Part shown: positions 36,012-45,264 of the stretch, piece by piece
Layout: each line of letters opens with the position of its first letter
Numbering within the stretch: position 1 is the stretch's first letter
Source: Flavihumibacter fluminis
GTDB lineage: Bacteria; Bacteroidota; Bacteroidia; Chitinophagales; Chitinophagaceae
Length of the DNA: 64,000 nucleotides
NCBI RefSeq assembly: GCF_021491375.1
Contig: NZ_JAKEVY010000001.1
Span: 744,001-808,000, forward strand
Reading direction: 5' to 3'
Made by a program: the position numbers and the translations under genes
Notes under the pieces: model-generated
Told to the model about the DNA's origin: nothing
Seen by the model: only the letters and a program-made list of their open reading frames with translations
Database searches by the model: none

Positions 36012-37433
36012 CACTATTGTCCGACTAAAGTAATCGAATCCGGGGTATAAAAAAGGGCAGTTCCGAAGAACCACCCAGATTAGTTAAGTTTGGTTTACCA
36101 CAACAAAACTTCACTAATGGGTGAAATTAAAAAATTTCCCGGACAGCCGATACTTTCTCAGGTTTTAGAGCTTATTCCCGGGCAGCTTATTCATGCTGCC
36201 AACCGCAAACACAAAGCTAACCGATACTATAAAACCCTGTCGTTCCGGGTCCACCTGGTGAGTATGCTCTTCGGGGTATTCAGCTACTGTAACGGGCTAC
36301 GGGAGCTGTGTGAAGGGCTGCTAGCCTGTGAAGGTAAGCTCTCCCATTTAGGATTGGATAAGGCGCCAGCACGCAGTACTTTATCCGATGCCAACAGCAA
36401 TCGCCACTATCAGGTCTTTGAAACGATTTACTACGGATTGCTCAGGCAATACCATAGCTTTATCTCGGACAGCCGGTTAAAAGGATTGAGTATCAGAAAT
36501 TTGAAAGTAATAGACAGTACTACGATTCAATTATTCAGTGAAATCCTTCGAGGTGTGGGCCGCAACCGGCTGGATGGTGCCCGAAAAAAAGGAGGTATCA
36601 AAGTACATGCGCTCATGGATGCCTTCAGCGGGGTAACCGAGTTTATCCGAATTACAGAAGCCCGGGAGCATGACCGCAAGTTCCTCTACCACCTAAAACT
36701 GGTGCCCAACAGTTGGATTGTTTTTGATAAAGCTTACACTACCTATAACCAGTTCGCCAAATGGGCGGATCAGAAAATCTGGTTTGTAACCCGCGAGCGT
36801 GGCAATGCTGATTTTCATGTAACCAAGGTGCTGGTGGATAAAACCCGGCAGCGAAAATCGAAGGGTGTATTAAAAGAACAACTGGTAACAGTGGGCGTAA
36901 AACAAAATGGCACTGTTGTTCAACGACTGAAGCTACGTAGGATAACCTATCTCTCTGAAGAAGGTAAAACCTATGTTTTCATCACCAATAATATTACACT
37001 GCCGGCCACACAGATCGCAACGATTTACAAGAATCGCTGGATGATTGAATTACTGTTCAAGCAAATCAAGCAAAACTTTCCGTTGCGCTACTTCTGGGGT
37101 GAAAGCCCAAACGCAATTAAGATCCAGGTGTATTGTGTGCTGATCGCACAACTATTGATGGTGGTTATCCGGAAAAAAGCAGCTACAAAAAAATCCTTTG
37201 CCAATATGATAACCGTCATCCGGCTGCATTTAACCAGCTATGTGAATCTGCTGGAGTTCATAAAAGACACCTACAAAGCTTGGAGAAAAACACACAATGC
37301 ATCTTTTGCATTTACTACCTGACGGATACCCGGGGTACTACCCCTGAAAATGAAACAAGCAAATAATCAACTGAAACCAACGCTGGATCTACATTACAGC
37401 GCAGGAATTGCTATTTTTAACCGGACAAGAATG
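36012..37433 (+). mobile_element. IS4-type insertion sequence, 1422 bp, complete
   Basis: The ends form imperfect inverted repeats: the left end reads CACTATTGTCCGACTAAAG and the right end, on the complement, CATTCTTGTCCGGTTAAAAA, with TTGTCCG identical and about two thirds identity over 30 bases. Perfect 9-base direct repeats flank them. Inside is one intact transposase gene on the plus strand. The element sits between two co-directional minus-strand genes about 112 bases apart before insertion, so it splits the carbohydrate operon without breaking a gene. Confidence 0.85.
36117..37322 (+). CDS. IS4-family DDE transposase
   Basis: A 401-residue transposase, intact. The N-terminal domain has FRVHLVSMLFGVFSYCNGLRELC and STLSDANSNR, the hallmark of the DUF4372 part. 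The catalytic domain shows the first Asp in KVIDSTTIQLF, the second in WIVFDKAYTTY and the Glu in the YREK-like block YKNRWMIELLFKQIKQNF (Y, R, E, K in order). The frame is open to TTG 36090, but ATG 36117 (MGEIKKFPGQPILSQ) matches family N-termini. It is transcribed against the surrounding operon. Confidence 0.92.
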   Translation: MGEIKKFPGQPILSQVLELIPGQLIHAANRKHKANRYYKTLSFRVHLVSMLFGVFSYCNGLRELCEGLLACEGKLSHLGLDKAPARSTLSDANSNRHYQVFETIYYGLLRQYHSFISDSRLKGLSIRNLKVIDSTTIQLFSEILRGVGRNRLDGARKKGGIKVHALMDAFSGVTEFIRITEAREHDRKFLYHLKLVPNSWIVFDKAYTTYNQFAKWADQKIWFVTRERGNADFHVTKVLVDKTRQRKSKGVLKEQLVTVGVKQNGTVVQRLKLRRITYLSEEGKTYVFITNNITLPATQIATIYKNRWMIELLFKQIKQNFPLRYFWGESPNAIKIQVYCVLIAQLLMVVIRKKAATKKSFANMITVIRLHLTSYVNLLEFIKDTYKAWRKTHNASFAFTT

Positions 37434-37442
37434 ATTAAGATG
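37434..37442. repeat. Target-site duplication, right copy
   Basis: ATTAAGATG directly after the right end of the insertion sequence, identical to the copy at 36003-36011. Confidence 0.8.
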
Positions 37443-37449
37443 GTATAAT

Positions 37450-39792
37450 TTACTTTGAAACCCGCAGCAGTTTACGCTCACCAGCCTTAATGGAAAAATT
37501 CATAAAACTTGCAGGTTGATTCACATTCATAATTCCAGTCTCAACAAACACTTTCAATTCAGCATCGAAAAGGGTGGCATTATGCACTTCGAACTCAAAG
37601 GCTTTCCTGGTTATTCCCTTCGGCTTTACATCCAAATGATCAAGCACTACAAATGATCCATCCCGTTTTACAACCATTCCCGGAAGTTGATTCACTGAAA
37701 GCATGTTGGCAATTTGCGCCCAGGTAGTTTGATTCATCACTTCACCTATTCCTTCCAACCAGTCAGTAGTGCTGCACCGCTCATCTACACCGCCCGGGGG
37801 AATTGCGCCAATCGGTTTGTCTTTCCTGGAAATGTATTGCACACAATTGTGAACAATATCCCTCAACAGGTCACGATAAAAGGGGTCACCGGTTGCCAGG
37901 TAGAGTTTCAGCAAACCCAGGCCGCCGTGAGTACAAATATTGGGTGACCCATGCTTATTTTGCGTATTGGCCCATACTGCACCATTGGAAAGGATTCCCA
38001 ACTTGCCAAAACTTGAACTGGATGGAAAGCGATAATTATAGGAAGACACCCATGTAGCAAATTGAACTGTCATGCGTTCCGCAATATCAAGCCACTCTTT
38101 TTCACCGGTTGCTTCATACAAAGCCACGGCACTTTCCACCATGGAATAGGCACTTTCACTATCAGGGTTTTGCAATGCATCGCCCGGCCCACCGGTGGTG
38201 TAGCCCTTACGGATAAATGCAGTATCAAAATAGCGCATCATGCTTTTAGCAGCATCCAGGAATTTTGGCTCTTTGTAATAGCTTGCCGACAGGGCAAGCG
38301 CAGCGGGCACCAGCGACCCACTAGCCGATCCGCCCACTATAATCTCGCCTGTATAATTATCGACAAACTGTCCCAACTGCCCCTCCTTCTGCCATTGCCT
38401 AAAAAAGGCGTCAGCAACCCTGCGTATGGTATCACGATAACCATCAGGCATCTGGAATTTAACCGCCCAATTTTTGTCAGTACCGTCCAGGTACTGCATC
38501 AGTTGCAGGGCATAATACAACCCATCGGCACTGCGGCGTACAAGGTGCCAATTCCGGGTATGGGGCCGCCGAAAGTCGCCTGGCACTGGGATATCCTTTT
38601 CAATGGCGTCCCAAAAGAAACCAGAAGGTGCTACTGCATGTGTAAAGGCGAACCTTAGGTTACGAATGATCCGTTCCCGGGTGAGCGAATCCTGCTTACT
38701 GAGCAACAAACTGTAGAGCAATTGAAAGCCACCTGTCCATCCAGGTGTCCACCGCTTCCAGGATCCCACCGAATAGTAATTGAATGCTTCATTCCAGTCG
38801 TTGCGGTTCAGGCCCTCAAACATTATTTTTGAAGCCATGGAAAATGGCAGTTCCTGTTTCATTTTCCTATCATAAACCGGCAGTGTCCGCAAAGAAGAGA
38901 ATGTATTGAATAGTTCTTGCAGATCATCTGCTGGCTTGGTGTATAAATAAACACGGATACTGAATGCATCACCTTTTCGGAAATGATATCCACGGTCGAT
39001 TGATGGCTCCCTTGTTGTTGTGATTTTATATTGATACATCTCCCGGACCACCGGCGCGGTAAGGGAAATAATAGCCCTGCTCCTGTCTTTTGTTTCTTCT
39101 ATATCAATACCATAATCACCCAATTGATTACCCTGCTCAGTAAGCATCCAACAGATGCGTTGCACTGAAGGGGAATAGAATCCAATAGCAGGAGTACTCA
39201 TATCTCCACTCCGAAACTGCACCCTGCTAACGCCGTTACCAAGGGACAGTCTGGGAACATCGCTGATGATGGTAGGCACCTGCCTTCCAATATCAACCGG
39301 AACATCCTTTTCCTTTTCAGCAGGGTTCTTATAGCCTGTTGCATAATAAGAAAGCTTAGGTGAATACGGAATTACCCTCGCTTCAAAACGGTTTCCGTTG
39401 TATAAGGCTGCCGGAGCCAGTACAAAGTTTTCTGTTCGCCAGTGGTCGAAAACCAAATCCAGCGATACGGAAGCTTCATTCACCTCCCCTTCTGAAACCA
39501 GAAAGTCCACCTGTACTTCCATCAGATCCTTATATCCAGGTACAGGCTTTGTGTGGTACTTAACTTTCCAAACCACACAGTTCGCATAAACTTCTTGTAC
39601 AGCATTGGAATCATCTGACAATTTTGCAGTAGTTGACTGTATTAACCTGCTGTATCGCTGTTCATCATAGGTGTTAAATCGAAGCTGAAGAGCTGCATTC
39701 ATTGATGCAAGTTGTTGCTGTAGGGTATTTTGCGCCAGCGCGTTCATACCACAAGACAAAACAATTACAGATAATAAAATCTTGCGCATCAT
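37450..39792 (-). CDS. Secreted six-hairpin (alpha/alpha) glycosidase-like protein, family not assigned
   Basis: A 780-residue exported protein (signal peptide to about residue 20, NALAQ). Residues about 30-320 are beta-rich. From about 330 onward repeated helix pairs follow with aromatic and acidic residues typical of (alpha/alpha)6 barrels: YSVGSWKRWTPGWTGGFQLLY, RRSADGLYYALQLMQYLDG, GGSASGSLVPAALALSASYY, PDSESAYSMVESAVALYEATG, NICTHGGLGLLKLYLATGDPFYRDLLRD and EGIGEVMNQTTWAQIANML. A C-terminal beta domain closes the protein. It resembles GH105/GH127-like folds, but I cannot match a family or point to catalytic residues with confidence. The start lies one base after the stop of the next upstream gene, so both are translated from one message. 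Confidence 0.65.
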   Translation of the reverse strand: MMRKILLSVIVLSCGMNALAQNTLQQQLASMNAALQLRFNTYDEQRYSRLIQSTTAKLSDDSNAVQEVYANCVVWKVKYHTKPVPGYKDLMEVQVDFLVSEGEVNEASVSLDLVFDHWRTENFVLAPAALYNGNRFEARVIPYSPKLSYYATGYKNPAEKEKDVPVDIGRQVPTIISDVPRLSLGNGVSRVQFRSGDMSTPAIGFYSPSVQRICWMLTEQGNQLGDYGIDIEETKDRSRAIISLTAPVVREMYQYKITTTREPSIDRGYHFRKGDAFSIRVYLYTKPADDLQELFNTFSSLRTLPVYDRKMKQELPFSMASKIMFEGLNRNDWNEAFNYYSVGSWKRWTPGWTGGFQLLYSLLLSKQDSLTRERIIRNLRFAFTHAVAPSGFFWDAIEKDIPVPGDFRRPHTRNWHLVRRSADGLYYALQLMQYLDGTDKNWAVKFQMPDGYRDTIRRVADAFFRQWQKEGQLGQFVDNYTGEIIVGGSASGSLVPAALALSASYYKEPKFLDAAKSMMRYFDTAFIRKGYTTGGPGDALQNPDSESAYSMVESAVALYEATGEKEWLDIAERMTVQFATWVSSYNYRFPSSSSFGKLGILSNGAVWANTQNKHGSPNICTHGGLGLLKLYLATGDPFYRDLLRDIVHNCVQYISRKDKPIGAIPPGGVDERCSTTDWLEGIGEVMNQTTWAQIANMLSVNQLPGMVVKRDGSFVVLDHLDVKPKGITRKAFEFEVHNATLFDAELKVFVETGIMNVNQPASFMNFSIKAGERKLLRVSK

Positions 39793-39793
39793 A

Positions 39794-41554
39794 CTACCTT
39801 AGATTTCTGTACTTATCAATAGAAGCACCCATTCCCGGCACATCACCCATAAAATATTCATCAACATACAGGGTAGGGCAGTCAGCATTCATAGCCTTAA
39901 GGTTGTTCCACTCATTCCATAAGAAATCGTATTGATCGATTGCCCCCCGTATTGCGGCAATTTCATACCTGCCAGACCTATCCCCCTGCATCCCTTTCAG
40001 CATTACTATCCATGCCTGCTCGATAATGGCGTATTTGACACGACCATAGGTGGCTGTTGTCATAATGAATTCAGCCTGTTCCCGAGAAGGCATTTCAAGC
40101 TGTCGGGCCAACGCCTCTATCTGCTGCCAGATGGCGGAAGCTTCCCTTTTCTCAGCTAAAACTTTAGCGACCAGCCCATTGCCGATGATATAGGAAAAAT
40201 CCTTTTCCAATTGTTGTATTCCACCCAGGAATTCATCTCTAGTCCACCAGTGATTCAAAGCAGGGTAGTATTGCGACAATTGTCCTTTCAGCACACCTTC
40301 CGCACTCAGCATAGCCAGGCGCCTGAAGATTTCAGTATTCTTTCTATCCAGGCCCAGATAGCGATGAGCAAATTCATTGAAAAGGCTTTCCTCACTGCGG
40401 GTGGTGTCCTGTGCCCAATGGCTAATCACATATGCATTCAGTGCAGGCCACAATTCGTTACCGATATAGGGGCCGCGCCAGCCGCCACCCCGCGACCAGG
40501 TCCACACCCCCACAAACCTGGGAGAACCGGATAAGCTTCGTAGTCCTTTGTATGGATAATCTGGTTGCAGATATCGGTATTCCTCCCATCCTTCAATTAC
40601 ACCATTTGCAACATAGTAGGGATGGGCCCCTTTGCCGTAAGCTTCCATCTGGCACTGAACTTCCACCTGAAAGCGGTGTTTCCCCTTGTTAATGGTGGGA
40701 TTAAATACCGTGTTACGATGATAGTCACCCTTCTGATGCTTGATGGAAAAGATGAACAGTGGATGGGGTTCCAGGGCAGCGCTCAGGCGAAGAAAATTCT
40801 CTTCATTGGTGTGCAGTAACCCGAAGTCCCAGGTACGGTAAAGTACTTTTTTACCCCGCTTCACACATACTTCATCCCTTAGCAGGTTAGCAAGAATAAT
40901 GTGATTTTCCAGCCGCCCCTGTATTAGGTTGCCACCGGTATGGTGCGGACAATCCTGAAGGTATATTTCACCTGTGCGTGTGGTCAGTCCATCAATTTGG
41001 GGAAATCGATCAAATATTTCCGCAATGCACTCACGGATCAATTTTTGCGTAAAAGGCTTACTGAGGTCAGGAATGATCCTTCCCTGGGTAAGCGAATCTT
41101 CCAGCGAACCGGAGTGCATAGTGGCCACACCCAACTCCACGGCATATTTTTTCACCAGGTTCTCGGGAAGCACCAGAAAATCGGTGAAGGGATAGACCTC
41201 CAATCCTTGCTTCTTGGCCGCCGTAATGATCGTATCGTATTTCGCAGCCAAACTATCTACCCAAAAACGCTCTTTACTACCTTTGGGGAAAGTGCGTGGA
41301 CGATGTTTGTCCCAGGTCACTGCACAGGCAGCATAGATGCGTGGTATCTGCGCCCGGTACCCCCATTCTTTTAGCGAATCGGCACAATTAAACCGGCTCA
41401 CGAACCATGGCTCCATGGGATTATGGTGCACCATATCGGAAATCATCGGAAGGTTGTGCTGAGCCAACAGCTGGCTCTTCACCTGTAGGCAAAAAATAGT
41501 TATACCCAAAAAGCGAGCAAGCAGGGATACTTTAATTAATCGAATAAGGTTCAC
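39794..41554 (-). CDS. Secreted TIM-barrel glycosidase-like protein, family not assigned
   Basis: A 586-residue exported protein (N-terminal hydrophobic segment LLARFLGITIFCLQVKSQ). The central region reads as an (alpha/beta)8 barrel: AAKKQGLEVYPFTDFLVLPE, IAEIFDRFPQIDGLTTRTGEIYLQDCPHH (a strand ending in an acid, as in clan GH-A), GKKVLYRTWDFG, HPLFIFSIKHQKGDYH, and GVWTWSRGGGWRGPYIGNELWPALNAYVIS. A helical C-terminal region of about 170 residues follows. The pattern recalls GH67/GH115-type alpha-glucuronidases or GH20-like enzymes, but no family is certain. Its first 23 bases overlap the end of the FAD-oxidoreductase gene, showing translational coupling. Confidence 0.62.
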   Translation of the reverse strand: MNLIRLIKVSLLARFLGITIFCLQVKSQLLAQHNLPMISDMVHHNPMEPWFVSRFNCADSLKEWGYRAQIPRIYAACAVTWDKHRPRTFPKGSKERFWVDSLAAKYDTIITAAKKQGLEVYPFTDFLVLPENLVKKYAVELGVATMHSGSLEDSLTQGRIIPDLSKPFTQKLIRECIAEIFDRFPQIDGLTTRTGEIYLQDCPHHTGGNLIQGRLENHIILANLLRDEVCVKRGKKVLYRTWDFGLLHTNEENFLRLSAALEPHPLFIFSIKHQKGDYHRNTVFNPTINKGKHRFQVEVQCQMEAYGKGAHPYYVANGVIEGWEEYRYLQPDYPYKGLRSLSGSPRFVGVWTWSRGGGWRGPYIGNELWPALNAYVISHWAQDTTRSEESLFNEFAHRYLGLDRKNTEIFRRLAMLSAEGVLKGQLSQYYPALNHWWTRDEFLGGIQQLEKDFSYIIGNGLVAKVLAEKREASAIWQQIEALARQLEMPSREQAEFIMTTATYGRVKYAIIEQAWIVMLKGMQGDRSGRYEIAAIRGAIDQYDFLWNEWNNLKAMNADCPTLYVDEYFMGDVPGMGASIDKYRNLR

Positions 41555-43421
41555 GATAAACCAGTTTATAGAGTTCGGTTAGAAATGCTGCCCTGGTCAT
41601 GCCAGAATATTTTTGGCTCAACACAGGATGGTTTTGTTGTCCAGCCTTTTCCAGCCACATTCTCGCCAACCTTTCATCCACTTTTTCCAATGGCATGGCT
41701 GCGTGATAGGGAAAAGCAGGAGTGTATTGATGGTCACCGATAAATTTCAAATGGTCTTCAAAAGGCACTGAGCCCCATTGTGGCACATCATGGAAATATC
41801 CCAGTGTGCCGAAATACTGGAACACCCGAAACCATGGGTCTGAAGGTTTTACATCAGAAAAATAAACAGTGATACCACCAGCTGCATGAAGCTGCTGCTG
41901 GATACCTTCCACAGCCACCCGGCGAAGGGCTGTTCTTTGCTTAACGGATGTAACGGCTGCGATGCCGGCAGCCTGTCCCAATGAAGTCCAAATCACTTCA
42001 TAGCGTAGCGCAGAAAAACCCACATGAGAGGAAGAAAGGGCCACTGGAACAAGCAATCCCTCCATCTTTTCAGGCACCATTACACCATAGGGTATCTGGT
42101 AGGGCAAATTACTGGTGGCATAGGAAAAAGCACCATCCCTGATGCCGGGATGATATCGTGACGGTTCATCGCATCCATGTGAATTAAGGCCATAATCACC
42201 CACCGCTACTGCATCTTTGCGTAAATACCCCCTTACCGTATTAGGCGCCTGCTGGCAATCCTTCTCGATAAAGGTCATTACACCTGACAGCCGCCTTCCT
42301 TCCCTAACGTAAATGGAAGGTGTGAAATGATTGTTCTCCTCAAACTCATCTTTAGGCAACCAAAGTGTTTTGGCTTCGTTTCGGATCTTTTCAGGAATAG
42401 CTTCATCATTTTGAAGGAAGAAAAAGAAGCCTAGCGTATATTCCAGATGACGTTTGAAGATTTCCTTCCGCTTAGATTCATTGCCTTCAGGCCAGTCCCA
42501 GCTCCAACCAGGGCGCGCCAGACTAATTGAATTGGCAAGATGCTTGTCATTAACATCATACTTGCGGTTGGGTATGGATCGTAACTTCAGTATCTGATCA
42601 CTTACGGCTGTAATCTGACCGCTTTGAATGGCTCTTAACAAAGGCAGGTAAATACTACGGTCATAATTCTCAGGTTTAGGAATGGGCAACCCGTTTTCTG
42701 CACTATCGGTCATACAAACACGGAAATTATATCCCTGTATAGCCCTGTCACCTTCGCCGGTTGAACCCAGTAGGATACGGCCGTCCTTAACAAAAACCTT
42801 TCCAGCAAAAATTTCGCCATAAGTTTCACGGCTTTCCCGGCCTAACCGATAACTACACCCCGCGGCGGCCATCAGGTCACCTTCGTAAGTGGCATCAATG
42901 AATACTTTGGCCTGCAAAAGCATTGACTGCGGACCTTTGGTGTTTTTGAAATCAGCAGCATACAGGGTCGGTTTCCCACCTACCGGACGTACATGGGCTT
43001 TCTGTAACCGAAAATTCGTAAACACCCTTACACCTGCACTTCGCAACAAACTGTCAAAAACATATAATGCCACATGAGGTTCAGCCTGTAAGCCATGGTA
43101 GGAATCAGCCACCTGCTTACTATTGGCGCCATATCGGGTGGAATAGTATTGGTGTACACCATTCATATATTCCCTGAAAAAACCCTGAACGGCTTCAAAT
43201 GTCCTGAAATCAATATAGGCAAGCCCACCGGTAAGCATGCCCCCTACCTGGTATTGCTCTTCCACCAAAATAACCTTAACCCCACCTCTTGCAGCCTGCA
43301 CAGCAGATGCGATACCACCGGGAGTTCCCCCATATACTACCAGGTCAGCGGTCTGCTGGGAAAATCCGTACGAAAAAAAAGACAACAAACCAAGCAGTAA
43401 CAACTGTATCCTTTTGAACAT
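41532..43421 (-). CDS. Exported FAD-dependent oxidoreductase (PF12831 type)
   Basis: A 629-residue protein with a signal peptide (MFKRIQLLLLGLLSFFSYGFSQ). The FAD-binding Rossmann motif is VVYGGTPGGIASAVQAARGG followed by LVEEQYQVGGMLTGGLAYID. Further flavin-binding blocks are AKVFIDATYEGDLMAAAGC and VPVALSSSHVGFSALRYE. Such exported oxidoreductases are common in Bacteroidota polysaccharide loci, but the reaction is unknown; oxidation of sugar hydroxyls or a tethered cofactor role has been proposed for the type. A longer frame to 43499 lacks a signal peptide, so ATG 43421 is preferred. It follows SusD with a 291-base gap, in which I see no clear -7 element. Confidence 0.83.
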   Translation of the reverse strand: MFKRIQLLLLGLLSFFSYGFSQQTADLVVYGGTPGGIASAVQAARGGVKVILVEEQYQVGGMLTGGLAYIDFRTFEAVQGFFREYMNGVHQYYSTRYGANSKQVADSYHGLQAEPHVALYVFDSLLRSAGVRVFTNFRLQKAHVRPVGGKPTLYAADFKNTKGPQSMLLQAKVFIDATYEGDLMAAAGCSYRLGRESRETYGEIFAGKVFVKDGRILLGSTGEGDRAIQGYNFRVCMTDSAENGLPIPKPENYDRSIYLPLLRAIQSGQITAVSDQILKLRSIPNRKYDVNDKHLANSISLARPGWSWDWPEGNESKRKEIFKRHLEYTLGFFFFLQNDEAIPEKIRNEAKTLWLPKDEFEENNHFTPSIYVREGRRLSGVMTFIEKDCQQAPNTVRGYLRKDAVAVGDYGLNSHGCDEPSRYHPGIRDGAFSYATSNLPYQIPYGVMVPEKMEGLLVPVALSSSHVGFSALRYEVIWTSLGQAAGIAAVTSVKQRTALRRVAVEGIQQQLHAAGGITVYFSDVKPSDPWFRVFQYFGTLGYFHDVPQWGSVPFEDHLKFIGDHQYTPAFPYHAAMPLEKVDERLARMWLEKAGQQNHPVLSQKYSGMTRAAFLTELYKLVYREPYSIN

Positions 43422-43712
43422 GGTACTGATTTTATCCTTTTTAATACATAATTTTCCTGCCACTGGTAACCATTCTAACCCATGATCTTTGTCCCACACC
43501 TAAAAGCAGGATAGAATTCCCCCATCCAGGCATGGATCTAAAACTATAATAAAGCCAAGCAGGAAGATTTTATTTTTTTGGCATTGTTTAGTAGAAAAAT
43601 GGCATTTAAAAACCAACTCATTACAGCACTTCCTTATTTTGCGAAAACCTGAAAAAGCGGAATGCCGGATGATTGATTAGGGACCAAAAAGCAATTTTGG
43701 CTTGTCTAAAAT

Positions 43713-45161
43713 TTAAAGCTCAGCCCAAAACAAGCGGTTGACAGAAGAATAAATGGTTTGGTCATTGATACCCTGAGGTGCATTGGCGTTCCTGCTGACC
43801 TCATTCTGGGGATAAGGAAACCTAAACGCATGACCTAATGGATCTGTGACAGCCAACAAGCCAGTCCTACGAAACTCATTATAGGCTTCCACGTGTTGAA
43901 ACTGGAAATAGAAGATATATTTCTGCAAAACAATATCTTTAACAGTAAGGCTACTTGCTCCAGGGAAAACTTTTGACCTGCTTAAATAATCATTAATCTC
44001 AGTCTGGCTCAATACAGCGGTAGGAGAAAACAGGGAAGCCTGACTCAGTGCGCTCCTAACTGCTAGTTCATATTCTTCATTAGCCTTTTCATTGTTACCA
44101 AGGAGCAGGTGCGCCTCAGCAGCTATAAATTTTAATTCCACAAAGGTCAGAACGGGTAATGGCGCACGTCTTTCCCTCATGAAAGCAGGCTTAGAGTAGG
44201 TTGTTCCATTGATGGAAATATCAGTAACCGCTTTTCCGCAGGGAGCCGGCACAACTTTCCCACCTATAAGTGTAAACCAAATCCTGGACCTGGGATCACC
44301 ATTAACCTCTTCACCGGGATTCAGAAAATACTTCATAGTATTTACCAAATTTTCAGAAACACCAACTGCAGACTGAAGAATATAACCAATTGAAACCGGA
44401 TTACCATTAAAATTATCATCCGTAAAGAACGTTAGATTCATTGCCTCTCCCGCACCAAAACTATTCTGGACCGCCGCCAATGCCTTTGTTGCAAAGCCTT
44501 GCTTATCCGTATTGCTAAGTCTCATAAAAAGACGAGCCTTTAATGCCCATGCAGATTTTTTCCACAGCGTCATATTACCATTAAATACGAGATCGTCCTT
44601 AGAAGGCCTGGTGACAGCAGATGTTGCCCGGTCAAATCTTGAAATAGCAGAATCCAGCAATACTTCAACCCTTTTGTACAAATCTTCGTCATTATCAAAA
44701 GCAGGTTGAATGTTCTGAGTTGGATCAAATGCTTCGTTAAAAGGCACGTCCCCGAACAGATCGGCCAGGTTCATTACACAAAGTGCACTAAGAAAATTTG
44801 CAATACCTGCATAGCCCCATTGGCCAGAGGCAATTGCTCTTTGCTCAAGTTCAGTTGAAGTGCGTAATGCTACATAAGCATTCTCCCAGGAAGGGGTTGC
44901 ATAAAAATTCAGGCCGATGATACTTCCCGTACCAGTGAATGCAAACTGCTCTGCTACCACACCTGCCCCAAACGCTACCGCACTGTTGTTGTTGTTACCA
45001 AATACGGAATGCATGGTTCCCATTATGGCAGAAGGCAACAAGGTGTTTACAGGGGTGTTAATCAACTGATTAGGATTTTGGTCAATAGCGTCTAACTTCT
45101 CCTTACTGCAAGAAGACAACAATGTACCCAAAAGGATGAAAAAAATACTTAGCCTTTTCAT
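43713..45161 (-). CDS. SusD/RagB-type nutrient-binding outer-membrane lipoprotein
   Basis: A 482-residue lipoprotein (lipobox LLSSC, C18). Family features are the IDQNPNQLINTPVNTLLPSAI start, the helix pair with YAGIANFLSALCVMNLADLFGDVPFNEAFDP, LPVLTFVELKFIAAEAHLLLGN and the C-terminal RRTGLLAVTDPLGHAFRFPYPQNEVSRN. These match the SusD-like_2 (PF12771) group. The protein lies over the SusC barrel and captures glycan at the cell surface. It follows SusC by 103 bases and is presumably co-transcribed with it. Confidence 0.93.
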   Translation of the reverse strand: MKRLSIFFILLGTLLSSCSKEKLDAIDQNPNQLINTPVNTLLPSAIMGTMHSVFGNNNNSAVAFGAGVVAEQFAFTGTGSIIGLNFYATPSWENAYVALRTSTELEQRAIASGQWGYAGIANFLSALCVMNLADLFGDVPFNEAFDPTQNIQPAFDNDEDLYKRVEVLLDSAISRFDRATSAVTRPSKDDLVFNGNMTLWKKSAWALKARLFMRLSNTDKQGFATKALAAVQNSFGAGEAMNLTFFTDDNFNGNPVSIGYILQSAVGVSENLVNTMKYFLNPGEEVNGDPRSRIWFTLIGGKVVPAPCGKAVTDISINGTTYSKPAFMRERRAPLPVLTFVELKFIAAEAHLLLGNNEKANEEYELAVRSALSQASLFSPTAVLSQTEINDYLSRSKVFPGASSLTVKDIVLQKYIFYFQFQHVEAYNEFRRTGLLAVTDPLGHAFRFPYPQNEVSRNANAPQGINDQTIYSSVNRLFWAEL

Positions 45162-45264
45162 ACAATTATTTTTTAATTGCCCAATTCTTAAATGGGCTGA
45201 CTATTTTCTGAAAATAAATTTTAGCATTACAGGAAGAAACTGGAAATTTTTCTTTAATACTTTA

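Noticed and set aside
36040-37337. An 8-base direct repeat CCGGGGTA at 36040-36047 and 37330-37337 as target duplication of the IS
   Set aside because: It leaves ends without inverted repeats. The 9-base repeat ATTAAGATG with TTGTCCG-containing inverted ends gives a consistent element.
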